Below, piece after piece: positions 44,299 to 53,938 of a stretch of DNA of 64,000 nucleotides (the first letter of the stretch is position 1; every line of letters begins with the position of its first letter). The position numbers were made by a program, and so were the translations under genes. Below the pieces are notes generated by a model. It did not search any database. It was not told the DNA's origin and was given only the letters and a program-made list of their open reading frames with translations. Origin of the DNA: an uncultured Candidatus Saccharibacteria bacterium (GTDB lineage Bacteria; Patescibacteriota; Saccharimonadia; Saccharimonadales; Saccharimonadaceae); the NCBI GenBank assembly GCA_938033695.1, contig CALHKE010000019.1:1-64000 (forward strand), in the 5' to 3' direction.

Positions 44299-45732
44299 AT
44301 GAGTAAACTATATAAAAGAACTAAAATTTTGGCTACCGTCGGTCCAGCCGTCTTCACTGAAGAAAAAATTGCCGACTTAGTCATGGCCGGTGTTAACTGT
44401 TGCCGCCTCAACTTCTCTCACGGAAGTTACGAAGAACGCGATGAGCAAATCGCTTGGATTAAAAAAGCTGCCGAGAAAAAAGGCCGCTCCGTCGCCATTC
44501 TCCAGGATCTTCAAGGTCCTAAAATTCGCCTCGGTGTGATTAAGGATAATCATTACGAAGTCAAGCCAGGTGACGAATTGATTCTCGATTACGCCGTCAC
44601 TGAACACGACGGTTCAAACCTTCTTCCAGTTCAGTATAATCTTGCTGAGCGCATGAAAGTTGGTGAGCCTCTCTTCATCTTCGATGGTAAAATCCGCTCA
44701 ACTGTTACTGAAATCGTCAGCGGTACCGCTATCAAGGTTAAGGTTGAAAACGAAGGTACGATTATGAGCCGCAAGGGTCTCAACCTTCCAGATACCGACT
44801 TCGGTGGTGATGTGATTACCGAAAAAGATATGGCTGACATCGAATTTGGTGCCACCCGTGATTTTGATTACGTGGCCATGAGCTTCATTCAGAGCGCAGA
44901 TGATGTCGAAAGACTCCGTCAAATCTTGGTTTCTCTCGGTTCTACCGCTCAAATTATTGCTAAAATCGAAACCAAAAAAGCTATCGAGACTGATGAAAAA
45001 ATGGAAGCTATCGTCCAAGCTGCCGATGGTATCATGGTCGCCCGTGGTGACATGGCTGTCGAAGCTGGTAACGAAGTTGTTCCTATCGTTCAGCGTAAAT
45101 TAATCAGCCTTTGCCGCAAGCACGGCAAACTCTGTGTCGTGGCTACTCAAATGCTCGGCTCTATGGTCGATAATCCAAGTCCATCTCGCGCTGAAGTTTC
45201 TGACGTTGCCAACGCTGTGATTCAGGGTGCTGACGCCGTCATGCTTTCTGATGAGACTGCCAACGGTAAATACCCAATTGAAGCTGTGAAGCAAATGAAG
45301 CAAATCATTCTCTACACTCAGAACCATTCCAAGGTTGATCCTATCGATCAGGATGTCACTGGTGAAAATCGTGAATACAACGCTGTGGCCAATGCTGCTG
45401 TTAGTCTTGCTGAAAAAATTCACGCTGATGTCATCGTCTGTGAGACCGCTTCTGGTGCGACCGCGGTTTCAATCTCCGCTGAACGTCCAAATCTTCCAAT
45501 CATCTCAGTTACTTCGAATAAGCGTGTGGCTAGCCAATTGGCTTTAAACTATGCTAACGCCAGCTTCGAGCGTCCATTCTCTGAGAATTATGGCATTGAT
45601 CTCGTTCAAGAACTTAAAGCTTCTGGTTATATCAATACTAAACCAGGCGAAGATAAGGTGCTCGCGGTAATTGTTTCCGGTCAACCAAACGTGATTGGTG
45701 GTACGGATACTATTCAAATTCGTAGCATTTAA
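44299..45732 (+). CDS. pyk: Pyruvate kinase
   Basis: 477 residues. RTKILATVGPA at the start, NFSHGSYEER, the catalytic Lys in IIAKIETKKAI, MVARGDMAVE, TQMLGSM, and the C-terminal allosteric-domain region (SVTSNKRVASQLAL). Converts phosphoenolpyruvate and ADP to pyruvate and ATP. TATAAT lies ten bases before ATG, giving at most a few leader bases. Next to pgk, so two ATP-yielding glycolytic steps are together. Confidence 0.97.
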   Translation: MSKLYKRTKILATVGPAVFTEEKIADLVMAGVNCCRLNFSHGSYEERDEQIAWIKKAAEKKGRSVAILQDLQGPKIRLGVIKDNHYEVKPGDELILDYAVTEHDGSNLLPVQYNLAERMKVGEPLFIFDGKIRSTVTEIVSGTAIKVKVENEGTIMSRKGLNLPDTDFGGDVITEKDMADIEFGATRDFDYVAMSFIQSADDVERLRQILVSLGSTAQIIAKIETKKAIETDEKMEAIVQAADGIMVARGDMAVEAGNEVVPIVQRKLISLCRKHGKLCVVATQMLGSMVDNPSPSRAEVSDVANAVIQGADAVMLSDETANGKYPIEAVKQMKQIILYTQNHSKVDPIDQDVTGENREYNAVANAAVSLAEKIHADVIVCETASGATAVSISAERPNLPIISVTSNKRVASQLALNYANASFERPFSENYGIDLVQELKASGYINTKPGEDKVLAVIVSGQPNVIGGTDTIQIRSI

Positions 45733-45764
45733 TACTAAGCTTTAGCACGATCAGAAGATTGCGG

Positions 45765-45770
45765 TATAAT
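45765..45770 (+). promoter_or_regulatory. Leaderless promoter of pgk
   Basis: TATAAT, six bases, ATG at 45777; no Shine-Dalgarno site. Confidence 0.7.
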
Positions 45771-45776
45771 TAAAAC

Positions 45777-46859
45777 ATGTATCGCAATCTTCATTTTTTG
45801 CACCCCGAACATCAAACCGTTTTACTTCGTACGGATTATAATGTGCCGCTCGAAAATGGTCTGATTCAAAATAATTTACGCATCGAAAAATCTCTTCCTA
45901 CCATCCAATATCTCTTGGATCATCAGGTAAAAAAACTTGTCATCATTTCTCATCTCGGTCGTCCAGAGGGAAAAGTGATGCCGGAATTTTCCTTGCGACC
46001 AGTCGCGGCTGAGCTTTCTCATTTATTGCGTCGCGAAGTCTTTTTTGCGCCCGAAACTACTGGTGAAGCTACCAAGCAATTGATCTCTGAGGCTCCAGAA
46101 GGTGCGGTGATTTTATTAGAAAATCTACGTTTTCACCCCGGCGAGGAAGAGAATTCAAAAGATTTTGCCGAGTCTATCTTCGATACCGTCCAACCAGATT
46201 GTTTTGTCCAGGACGGCTTCGGTGTTTTGCATCGCGCCCATGCTTCCACTGATGCCCTACCTCGTCTCTTGTCGAGCGCCATGGGATTACTTGTCGAGCA
46301 AGAAATTGAAAACCTAAAAAAGGTACAAGAAAATCCGCTTCACCCTGTACTTTTAATTATTGGTGGGGCTAAGGTCAAGGATAAATCCCCTCTCATCGAA
46401 CATTTTGCTTCGCTTTCTGATCATATTTTTGTCGGAGGTAAAATCGCTGCCGATGGATTCACTTCTGATTTACCTCAAATCACCGTCGCTACGGATTTCA
46501 CTGAGGATGAATCCGGCGCTAAACTCGATATCAGTCCGAAATCACTCGATCAGCTAATCAACCTCGTACTAAAATCTCATACCATTATTTGGAATGGCAC
46601 TCTCGGTCTTACCGAAAAACCACCTTTTGATTTCGCTTCCAGAGTTATTGCTGAGACGATTGGCGCTAAGAACCCAGCCGAAAATCTTTCTGTAATTTGC
46701 GGCGGTGATACTACGGGCTTCGTAGAAAACCTCTTACAAAACCGTTATTCTGACCAGCCCCCACTCAATTTTTCGCTGGTTTCCACCGGTGGTGGCGCTA
46801 GTCTCGAACTCTTAATTCATGGTACTCTCCCCGGTCTGGAAGTTCTGAAATCTGCCTAA
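45777..46859 (+). CDS. pgk: Phosphoglycerate kinase
   Basis: 360 residues, shorter than the usual 390-400. N-domain substrate motifs LLRTDYNVPL and ISHLGRPEGK, hinge region ENLRFHPGEE, DGFGVLHRAHAS, IIGGAKVKDK, and the nucleotide site CGGDTTGFVE with the final STGGGASLELL. Makes ATP from 1,3-bisphosphoglycerate. Own leaderless promoter. Confidence 0.96.
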   Translation: MYRNLHFLHPEHQTVLLRTDYNVPLENGLIQNNLRIEKSLPTIQYLLDHQVKKLVIISHLGRPEGKVMPEFSLRPVAAELSHLLRREVFFAPETTGEATKQLISEAPEGAVILLENLRFHPGEEENSKDFAESIFDTVQPDCFVQDGFGVLHRAHASTDALPRLLSSAMGLLVEQEIENLKKVQENPLHPVLLIIGGAKVKDKSPLIEHFASLSDHIFVGGKIAADGFTSDLPQITVATDFTEDESGAKLDISPKSLDQLINLVLKSHTIIWNGTLGLTEKPPFDFASRVIAETIGAKNPAENLSVICGGDTTGFVENLLQNRYSDQPPLNFSLVSTGGGASLELLIHGTLPGLEVLKSA

Positions 46860-46922
46860 GCTAAAATCCGCCTCTGTTAATTTTGTAATAATTACCTAAA
46901 CCTATCTTGGAGCTGGAAATAA

Positions 46923-46964
46923 TTAGCACTCATGGCTTGACAGTGCTAATATTTGCTATACAAT
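46923..46964 (+). promoter_or_regulatory. CIRCE operator and promoter of the clpC cluster
   Basis: TTAGCACTC (46923-46931), nine bases and CAGTGCTAA (46941-46949) match CIRCE at all but one position. TTGACA (46937-46942) overlaps the operator; TACAAT (46959-46964) follows after 16 bases and is six bases from ATG. So HrcA control and a leaderless clpC mRNA are both predicted. Confidence 0.88.
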
Positions 46965-46970
46965 AGAATT

Positions 46971-49451
46971 ATGCAAGATGAATTTACTGAAATAATGAAT
47001 AAATTGACCGAGAATGCTCGTTTTGCGCTTCAGAAATCCGATTATTATGCCAAGCGTTATAATAACGGCTACATGAGCACCGAGCATTTGCTTCTTGGAA
47101 TTCTTTCGCAGGATACCTCCACTGGTGCGCGTTTTCTCGCTGATGAGGATGTGAATCTCGACCAAGTTGAAAAACTGATGAACCATACCGCCATCGAAGT
47201 TCCAGGGGCGGATATGGCCATGATGTCACTTTCAGAAGCCGCTGTTTTGACTCTGCGCCTCGCTTCCAACTTTGTGAAAGAGCAGGGGATTAAATTAATT
47301 GGTACCGAGCACCTACTATATGCTCTGATTCGCCAGCCAAACTCTCGCGCTAGTTTAATTCTTCAGGGTCTCAATATTGACCTCACCGAATTATCGAAAA
47401 CCATTGAAGAATTTGCCGAAAAACAGGCCGAAGAAGCCAAGATTGATCAAAAGAAAAACGACTTTAAGCGTAAGCGTCCGCTTAAGTGGCTCACAAAATA
47501 CGGTGTTGACCTCACGGAATTAGCTCGTCAGGGTCGTCTCGATACCGTGATTGGTCGTGATCGTGAAATTGAACGCGCTCTCACCGTGCTTTCTCGTCGC
47601 ACTAAGTCTAACCCAGTATTAATTGGTGAAGCGGGTGTGGGCAAGACCGCCATTGTCGAAGGTCTCGCCACTCGTATCGCCAAAAATGAGGTGCCAGGTA
47701 ATTTGATTGGCAAGAAAATTTATCAAATTGATCTCAGTTCCGTGGTCGCCGGTACCAAATTCCGTGGTGATTTCGAAGAACGCATTAAGGGTATCATCGA
47801 CGAAGCTATCGAAAGCAAGGATCTTATTCTCTTTATCGACGAAATTCATCTCTTGACTGGCGCCGGTTCCTCTGAGGGTAGCCTGGATGCCGCGAATATC
47901 TTGAAGCCAGCTCTCGCACGTGGTTTGATTCATCTGATTGGTGCTTCTACCATGGACGAATATCGCAAGTCAATCGAAAAAGACAAGGCTCTAGCACGTC
48001 GTTTCCAAACCGTTATCGTCGAGGAACCTTCCGATGTGATTACGGTGCGTATTTTGAAGGGAATTAAATCTCATTACGAAAAGCATCATGGCGTGGTAAT
48101 TCCGGATAAGATTATCGAAACCGCCGTCAGTATGTCGAAGCGCTATATCAACGATCGTTACATGCCGGACAAGGTAATTGATGTGATTGATGAAGCGAGT
48201 GCTATTGCCAAAGTAGCCGCTGATAAGAGTGGTAGCGGCGAATATAAAAAATTAAAAATCGAGCGTGAATCTCTTCAGCAAAAAATTGAAGATAGTGCTG
48301 AGGCTGAAAATTTCGAAAAAGCCGCTCTCTATAAAACTCGTCTCGCCAAATTAGAAGAAAAAATCAAATCACTCGAGCAGGCTGGTGTAGATGAAAATGT
48401 TTCACCAGTGCTCACCGAAGAAAATCTTGCCGAAGCCATTTCTCTCAAAACCGGCATCCCAGTTTCCAAAGTGCACGGTAGCGAATTGAAAGTTCTTTCG
48501 AAATTAGAAGCACATCTCGATAAGGCTATTATTGGCCAAGACGAAGCGATTCATGACGTAGCTAAGGCTATTCGCCGTGGTCGTTCCGGTATTAGTGATC
48601 CTAGACGTCCGATTGGTTCCTTCCTCTTCATGGGTCCAACTGGTGTGGGTAAAACTGAGCTTGCTCGGGTAATCGCTCGCGAAGTTTTCGGTGGTGAGAA
48701 TGCTTTGATTAAAATCGATATGTCAGAGTTTGGCGAAAAACACAATGTTTCTCGCTTAGTGGGTGCGCCAGCTGGCTACGTTGGTTATGATGATGGTGGT
48801 AAATTAACCGAATCGGTGCGCCGTCATCCATACTCCGTGGTGCTCTTTGATGAAATTGAAAAAGCTCACCCAGATGTCTTTAATATGCTGCTGCAAATTC
48901 TTGAAGATGGGGTTCTCACCGACGGTCAAGGTAATCGCGTGAAGTTCAATAATACCATCGTCATTCTGACTTCCAATCTCGGTTCTGACGAAATGTATAA
49001 CGACCAGGCTTTCGGTTTCTCTAGTCACCAAAAAACCAAGGATCAATTTATCACTGAAGACTACGAAGCTAGCAAAAATGCTGCGATGAAAGCTTTGAAG
49101 AAGTCTATGCGTCCAGAGCTCATCAACCGTCTCGATGCTATTGAAGTCTTCCATGCGCTTTCTCGTAAACAAGTCGAAGAAATCTTTGATAATATGATTG
49201 AAGATTTGAAAAAGCGTCTTGCTGAAAAAGCTATCGGCTTGAAGCTCGATACTAAAGTCCGTGACTTCCTTATCGAAAAAGGTTTTGATCCAAAAAATGG
49301 TGCCAGACCATTACGCCGGGCTATCGAAGATAATTTGGAAACCTTACTCTCTGACGCGATTATTGCGGAAGAAATTTTGCCAGGACAAATCGCCCAAATT
49401 AGCCTAAAAGGTGATAAGCTTAAATTAAAGATCGAAAGCACTGAAAAATAA
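46971..49451 (+). CDS. clpC: ATP-dependent Clp protease ATPase subunit ClpC
   Basis: About 826 residues from ATG 46971; an in-frame start at 46953 lies inside the promoter. Two Clp-N repeats ([26 protein letters not shown]), AAA1 with [15 protein letters not shown], a short middle domain with a UVR-type motif ([21 protein letters not shown]) that marks ClpC over ClpB, AAA2 with [12 protein letters not shown], and C-terminal D2 domain. Unfolds proteins for ClpP. First gene of a CIRCE-controlled cluster that ends with clpP. Confidence 0.93.
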   Translation: MQDEFTEIMNKLTENARFALQKSDYYAKRYNNGYMSTEHLLLGILSQDTSTGARFLADEDVNLDQVEKLMNHTAIEVPGADMAMMSLSEAAVLTLRLASNFVKEQGIKLIGTEHLLYALIRQPNSRASLILQGLNIDLTELSKTIEEFAEKQAEEAKIDQKKNDFKRKRPLKWLTKYGVDLTELARQGRLDTVIGRDREIERALTVLSRRTKSNPVLIGEAGVGKTAIVEGLATRIAKNEVPGNLIGKKIYQIDLSSVVAGTKFRGDFEERIKGIIDEAIESKDLILFIDEIHLLTGAGSSEGSLDAANILKPALARGLIHLIGASTMDEYRKSIEKDKALARRFQTVIVEEPSDVITVRILKGIKSHYEKHHGVVIPDKIIETAVSMSKRYINDRYMPDKVIDVIDEASAIAKVAADKSGSGEYKKLKIERESLQQKIEDSAEAENFEKAALYKTRLAKLEEKIKSLEQAGVDENVSPVLTEENLAEAISLKTGIPVSKVHGSELKVLSKLEAHLDKAIIGQDEAIHDVAKAIRRGRSGISDPRRPIGSFLFMGPTGVGKTELARVIAREVFGGENALIKIDMSEFGEKHNVSRLVGAPAGYVGYDDGGKLTESVRRHPYSVVLFDEIEKAHPDVFNMLLQILEDGVLTDGQGNRVKFNNTIVILTSNLGSDEMYNDQAFGFSSHQKTKDQFITEDYEASKNAAMKALKKSMRPELINRLDAIEVFHALSRKQVEEIFDNMIEDLKKRLAEKAIGLKLDTKVRDFLIEKGFDPKNGARPLRRAIEDNLETLLSDAIIAEEILPGQIAQISLKGDKLKLKIESTEK

Positions 49452-49452
49452 T

Positions 49453-50475
49453 ATGGAAAATTCACCGTCAGAAGTCTCCGTTCAGTCTCGTCGGCGCAGT
49501 CCGACGCTCGCCGACCTGCTTAGCGGACTTGTGATTTTTGGTACACTTTTCGCCGGCGCCTTTGCCTTCATCTGTCTGCAGGATGATATTAAAGGGTACG
49601 ATTTTCAAATTTCTGACACCTTGAAGTCTTACGTTCAGAAGCTTAATCTTACGGAAAAAGCTTCGAAGACTCTGCTTGCCACTCACCCAGCTTTGCAAGA
49701 AAAACAGGCTTTCAATCAGAGCTGTCATTCCCATAACCATGAAGTCTACGTCCTGGGTTGTTATATCCACGATAATGATCGTATTTATCTTTATCATGTC
49801 GAATCGAATGATCTTCCAGGAGTAATCGAGGTGACTACGGCTCACGAAATGCTTCATGCCGCTTATCAGCGTGTCCCCTTCTGGGAAAAAGATCGCTTGA
49901 ATGAAGAAATCAAAAAGGTTTACGATATGCTTCCGGCTGATCATGAAATTCGCACCTCGATTAAGAGCTATTCTGATGACGATTTTTATGATGAACTGCA
50001 TTCACGTCTCGGCACCGAGGTGGCAAATCTGTCAGATTTTCTCGAAAAACATTACGCTGCTTATTTCCAGCATCGTCAAACTATTACAGATTTTAACCAG
50101 CAATATCACTCCGTTTTTCAAAAGCTCAATGATAAGCTCACTTCACTGAAATCTGAAATCGACGCCAAGCAGGCTACCATTAATCAGCAAACTGAGGCCT
50201 ACAATAATGAAACCAATGCCTTAAATCAATTAATTCTCGACTTTAATCGACGCGTCGAATCCGGTCAAATCTCTGGTTGGCGCTATCAAAACGAACGCGC
50301 TGTTCTGGAGGCGCGCATCAATCGTCATGAAGCTACTTATCAGAGTATTCAGCAATCCATCGACGCCATAAACCAGCAAATTACCGAATATAACAACCAT
50401 GTGCTTTTCGAAAATCAGCTAATGAATCAGATTAACTCCAACGCAGTTTCTAATGAACTCGAATCTCAAAAATAA
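49453..50475 (+). CDS. Membrane-anchored HExxH putative metallopeptidase, between clpC and clpP
   Basis: 340 residues. One helix near 22-42 (LLSGLVIFGTLFAGAFAFICL), a domain with TTAHEMLHAAYQRV (HExxH at about 130-134), then 150 residues of coiled coil rich in Gln and Asn. A Cys pair (SCHSHNHEVYVLGC) lies before the motif. The catalytic domain is probably exterior by charge rule. It starts one base after the clpC stop and precedes clpP by 15, so it is heat-shock regulated with them. No named family recognised. Confidence 0.75.
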   Translation: MENSPSEVSVQSRRRSPTLADLLSGLVIFGTLFAGAFAFICLQDDIKGYDFQISDTLKSYVQKLNLTEKASKTLLATHPALQEKQAFNQSCHSHNHEVYVLGCYIHDNDRIYLYHVESNDLPGVIEVTTAHEMLHAAYQRVPFWEKDRLNEEIKKVYDMLPADHEIRTSIKSYSDDDFYDELHSRLGTEVANLSDFLEKHYAAYFQHRQTITDFNQQYHSVFQKLNDKLTSLKSEIDAKQATINQQTEAYNNETNALNQLILDFNRRVESGQISGWRYQNERAVLEARINRHEATYQSIQQSIDAINQQITEYNNHVLFENQLMNQINSNAVSNELESQK

Positions 50476-50490
50476 GGAAAGGAAATTACC

Positions 50491-51093
50491 ATGCAAACCA
50501 ACCTAAATCCCAAAGATTATCTCGTACCAACCGTCATTGAAACCACCAATCGTGGCGAGCGCTCTTATGATATTTACTCCAGGCTCTTAAATGACCGCAT
50601 TATCTTTCTCGGTGAGGATGTCAATGCTCACACTGCTAATCTCGTGGTAGCTCAGCTTCTCTTTCTCGCTCATGAAGATCCTAAGAAAGATATTAAACTT
50701 TATATCAATTCTCCAGGTGGCTCCGTCTATGATGGTCTCGCCATTATCGATACAATGAATTACATTGAGCCAGATGTTCAGACTATTGGCATCGGTCTCC
50801 AGGCCTCAATGGGTGCCATGTTACTCAGCTGTGGTGCTAAGGGCAAGCGTTTCGCTCTGCCGAATGCTCGCGTGATGATTCATCAGCCAAGTTCCGGTAC
50901 TCAGGGTAAGATTACCGATCAGGAAATTATGCTCAAAGAAGGTATTTTCTTGAAGAAACGCCTCGCTGAAATTCTCGCTAAGAATACCGGCAAAAAAGTC
51001 GACCAAATCATCAAAGATATGGATCGTGATAATTGGATGTCTGCCGACGAGGCCAAGGATTACGGTATCATCGACGAAGTCATCGCCAGATAA
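50491..51093 (+). CDS. clpP: ATP-dependent Clp protease proteolytic subunit ClpP
   Basis: 200 residues. Ser nucleophile in [12 protein letters not shown] (near 106), His in VMIHQPSSG (near 131), Asp in the [16 protein letters not shown] region. Forms the barrel served by ClpC encoded two genes upstream. GGAAAGGAAA precedes ATG. Confidence 0.97.
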   Translation: MQTNLNPKDYLVPTVIETTNRGERSYDIYSRLLNDRIIFLGEDVNAHTANLVVAQLLFLAHEDPKKDIKLYINSPGGSVYDGLAIIDTMNYIEPDVQTIGIGLQASMGAMLLSCGAKGKRFALPNARVMIHQPSSGTQGKITDQEIMLKEGIFLKKRLAEILAKNTGKKVDQIIKDMDRDNWMSADEAKDYGIIDEVIAR

Positions 51094-51155
51094 TTTTATG
51101 AAATACTCGATGCCCATCCGGTGGGCGTCGGGCAATCTAGTAGTCTAATAGTAAT

Positions 51156-51632
51156 CTAATATCGGTGCATCAAAGAATGGGTAATCGCGGCCGCCAAAGC
51201 GTCTGCCGCATCATCCGGTTTCGGTACACTGGTTAAATCCAGATGCAGTTTTACCATTTCCTGCATCTGTTTTTTATCAGCTGAGCCATAGCCGGTCATG
51301 GTCTTTTTGATTTCGTTTGGTGTGTATTCGAAGGTTGGTAATTCGTGCTGCTTGCAAACTAAAAGCACCACCCCCCTCGCTTCCGCCACGGAAATACCGG
51401 TCGTTACATTTTTGGTGAAGAAAAGTTTTTCGATACTCACACAGTCCGGCTTGTTTAATTTAATAATCTCATGCATCGATTCATAAATATCGAGTAAGCG
51501 CTCTGAGAGTGGCGTGTGTGGTGGCGTGGCAATTACACCATTATCAATCATCTTAGCGCGACCAGTTTGTTTTACTTCGATTACGCCAAACCCACAAATT
51601 CCCGTGCCTGGGTCAATTCCTAAAATTCTCAT
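51156..51632 (-). CDS. ruvC: Holliday junction endonuclease RuvC
   Basis: 158 residues. LGIDPGTGICGFGV carries the first catalytic Asp, SIEKLFFTKN the Glu, and KPDDAADALAAAITH the C-terminal acidic pair. Resolves junctions moved by RuvAB. Lies just after radA on the same strand and converges on clpP; ruvA and ruvB are elsewhere in the window. Confidence 0.95.
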   Translation of the reverse strand: MRILGIDPGTGICGFGVIEVKQTGRAKMIDNGVIATPPHTPLSERLLDIYESMHEIIKLNKPDCVSIEKLFFTKNVTTGISVAEARGVVLLVCKQHELPTFEYTPNEIKKTMTGYGSADKKQMQEMVKLHLDLTSVPKPDDAADALAAAITHSLMHRY

Positions 51633-51638
51633 CTAGCT

Positions 51639-52997
51639 CTATTCGTTTACATATTTAATTAAAGTGGTGCGCAAATCTTTGACCGGGATCACGAATTTAT
51701 CATGAATTGTCGCTGGCGCAATTGCATGTTTGAAGCCCAACTTTTTCGCTTCACCGATTCTTTGGTCGGGACGAAAAGCCGAGCGGATTTCTCCCCCTAG
51801 GCCCACTTCCCCGAATACTACATATTCTTCACTGAGCTTACGTCCTGCTGCCGCCGAAGCAATTGCAAGGCACACTGCCAGGTCCGCTGCCGAATCCTTA
51901 ATTTTAATTCCACCCACCACGTTTAAGAAAATATCTTTATCATCTAATTTTAGTTTGGTGCGTTGTTCAATCACCGCGATTAATAAATTCAAACGATTCA
52001 AGTCAAATCCAGAAGATGCACGTTTTGGGTAACCAAAATTTGTGGTCGAAACTAGGGCCTGAATTTCTACCAGCAGTGGTCTGGTGCCTTCTAGAGTCGC
52101 TAAAATAATTGACCCATCCGTGTTTTGCCTCTCTGCTAGCAGGGCCGCCGAAGGATTTTGTACTTCCTGCAAACCCTTTTCCGTCATCTCAAAAATCGCC
52201 GCTTCGCTAGTTGATCCGAAGCGGTTTTTAACCGCTCGAATAGTCTTAAAACCACCGTAGCGATCGCCCTCAAAATTCAGCACTACGTCTACCAAGTGTT
52301 CCAAAACTTTCGGCCCAGCCAAGGTACCTTCCTTCGTCACGTGTCCCACGATAATCACCGCCGTGTCGGTCTTTTTTGCGGCCTGAATAATTAAATTTCC
52401 GGCATTAGTAATTTGTGAAACCGTACCCGGCGCCGATGAAATTTCATTAATCGCCAAAGTCTGAATCGAGTCGACGATCACTAATTCAAATTCGCCATCG
52501 GCAATTGTTTTAGCGATATCATTACCAGAAGTCGAAGCTGCAAAACTTAAAGTTTCTGAATTTGCTCCTAATCTCACCGCTCGCATTTTCACCTGTCCGG
52601 CCGATTCCTCGCCAGAAACATAGAGCACCTTATGACCATTAGCAATCTTCGCGCAAATTTGCATCAAAATCGTCGATTTACCAATGCCCGGTTGCCCCGC
52701 AAAGAGAATTACCGAACCGCGTAAAATTCCTCCACTCAGCACTTCATTTAGGGAATCAAATTCGGTTTTCAGTCGCTCTTTTTCATCCGAAGCGGAGATT
52801 TCCTTAATACTAGAAAAACTCAAAGTTTTTCCGCTGCTCTTGGCCTGCGCCAGAGCAAATTTACCAGTACTAGAACTATCCTCAACTACTAAATCCTCCA
52901 CGATAGTATTCCACGCATCGCAGTTATTACAGTGGCCAGCCCACTTGCTATAGCGCGCTCCACAGTTTTGACAGACATATTGTTTAGTAGCTTTCAT
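51639..52997 (-). CDS. radA: DNA repair protein RadA
   Basis: 452 residues. C4 zinc finger YVCQNCGARYSKWAGHCNNC, Walker A GQPGIGKST, the RadA motif KNRFGSTSE, and a C-terminal Lon-like domain. A RecA-like helicase for branch migration in recombination. Leaderless layout: TATAAT (53009-53004), six bases, ATG. Confidence 0.96.
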   Translation of the reverse strand: MKATKQYVCQNCGARYSKWAGHCNNCDAWNTIVEDLVVEDSSSTGKFALAQAKSSGKTLSFSSIKEISASDEKERLKTEFDSLNEVLSGGILRGSVILFAGQPGIGKSTILMQICAKIANGHKVLYVSGEESAGQVKMRAVRLGANSETLSFAASTSGNDIAKTIADGEFELVIVDSIQTLAINEISSAPGTVSQITNAGNLIIQAAKKTDTAVIIVGHVTKEGTLAGPKVLEHLVDVVLNFEGDRYGGFKTIRAVKNRFGSTSEAAIFEMTEKGLQEVQNPSAALLAERQNTDGSIILATLEGTRPLLVEIQALVSTTNFGYPKRASSGFDLNRLNLLIAVIEQRTKLKLDDKDIFLNVVGGIKIKDSAADLAVCLAIASAAAGRKLSEEYVVFGEVGLGGEIRSAFRPDQRIGEAKKLGFKHAIAPATIHDKFVIPVKDLRTTLIKYVNE

Positions 52998-53003
52998 ATT
53001 GAA

Positions 53004-53047
53004 ATTATACCAATCTCTCAGCGAAAACCCAAAATTCCATGTATAAT
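53004..53047. promoter_or_regulatory. Divergent leaderless promoters (radA / pilin)
   Basis: TATAAT on the minus strand at 53009-53004 and on the plus strand at 53042-53047, each six bases from its ATG. Confidence 0.75.
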
Positions 53048-53053
53048 GGGAGT

Positions 53054-53455
53054 ATGAATAAAACAGTCAAAAAATCTGGTTTCACTCTTATTGAACTCGT
53101 GGTAGTTTTAGTTTTCGTTTCTATCGCATTAGTACTTTTCTTCCTCCAGAAGCAAAATCTCGACGCCATGCACCGCGATGAGCAACGCAAGGAAGCAATC
53201 AATGCTATGTATTATGCCCTCGAAGAAGGCTTTTATGCCAAGAATGGCTATTATCCTGAAACCATTACCGATGAAAATCTCACGGTTATGGACCCTAAAT
53301 TATTCACCGACCCGAATGGTGTTTATATTAATGGTGAAGGCGGCTCACTTAATTATATTTCCGCCGATTGTAATAATGGCAAATGTCGGGAATACACGCT
53401 CCGCGCTAGGTTAGAAAAAGAAGACGACTACATCAAGAAAAACCGCCATAACTAA
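53054..53455 (+). CDS. Type IV pilin-like protein (minor pilin)
   Basis: 133 residues from ATG 53054; an in-frame start at 53039 lies upstream of the -10 box. Class III signal KKSG-FTLIELVVVLVFVSIALVLF, then a helix (MHRDEQRKEAINAMYYALEEGFYAKNGYYPE) and a Cys pair (DCNNGKC) as in type II/IV pseudopilins. Expected substrate of the prepilin peptidase at 34340. Confidence 0.88.
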   Translation: MNKTVKKSGFTLIELVVVLVFVSIALVLFFLQKQNLDAMHRDEQRKEAINAMYYALEEGFYAKNGYYPETITDENLTVMDPKLFTDPNGVYINGEGGSLNYISADCNNGKCREYTLRARLEKEDDYIKKNRHN

Positions 53456-53460
53456 GCTAA

Positions 53461-53579
53461 AGAATGCCGCATACCCCGTTCCAGAGACGCTCTAGGGGGA
53501 GAATGTCGCATGCCTTTTATCGGACCGCTCAAGGGCGCTTGCCCGGGCTTATGTCCTCAAAAGGCAAGACGACATTCTC
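53461..53579 (-). repeat. Hairpin element E2 plus one extra arm unit
   Basis: On the minus strand (53579-53499) GAGAATGTCG..GCCTTTT pairs with AAAAGGC..CGACATTCTC around an inner GGAC/GTCC helix, the internal loop ATAAGCCC opposite TTGAGCG, and the tip GGGC-aagc-GCCC. One more arm unit of the other type (53498-53461) follows. The element lies in the 3' UTR of the pilin gene, before its terminator. It shares its arms with E1 units at 29080-29193. Confidence 0.8.
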
Positions 53580-53583
53580 TTTT

Positions 53584-53614
53584 AAAAAAGAAGCACAAAC
53601 GGCTTCTTTTTTTT
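53584..53614 (+). terminator. Terminator after the pilin gene
   Basis: AAAAAAGAAGC and GCTTCTTTTTT with a seven-base loop and T run. Confidence 0.8.
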
Positions 53615-53718
53615 CTGATTCGAATTTTTATGTAATCCTGCTAAATAAAAAAGCTGGAAGAGTATTTGTTATTTTGAGATTTAGTTTGTGCGCTATTCTA
53701 CTTTTTTCGAACAGCTAA

Positions 53719-53930
53719 AAGCCCACTTGTTTTTTATAAAACTTTAAATTTGCGTGCGATTTATTTTACCGCATAAAAAATGAAGCCTATTTGCTTTTAA
53801 TAAAAACTTTGAGGTTGTGTGCGGTTTATTATAGTTTAAAAATCAGAAAGCCCACTTGTTATTTTGAAAACCATAAGCTTGGCCGAGCGGCCTAGAGCGT
53901 GTTTTCAAAAAATAAGTGGGTTTCTGATTT
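53719..53930 (+). repeat. Hairpin element E3 with degenerate 5'-arm repeats
   Basis: 53840-53930 is a long hairpin: AAATCAGAAAGCCCACTT... pairs with ...AAGTGGGTTTCTGATTT. Its internal loop is CATAAGCTT opposite TAGAGCGT, its tip GGCC-gagc-GGCC. Stem sequences share nothing with E1 or E2, only the internal loop and tip form are kept. Two degenerate copies of about 65 bp (starting AGCCCACTTG and AGCCTATTTG) precede it. It lies nine bases after the rubrerythrin stop and could end that transcript. Confidence 0.75.
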
Positions 53931-53938
53931 ACTGTATT

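Noticed and set aside
53464..53718. An 84-codon frame over the E2 hairpin
   Set aside because: It reads through inverted repeats and a terminator, with no start signal or protein-like pattern.
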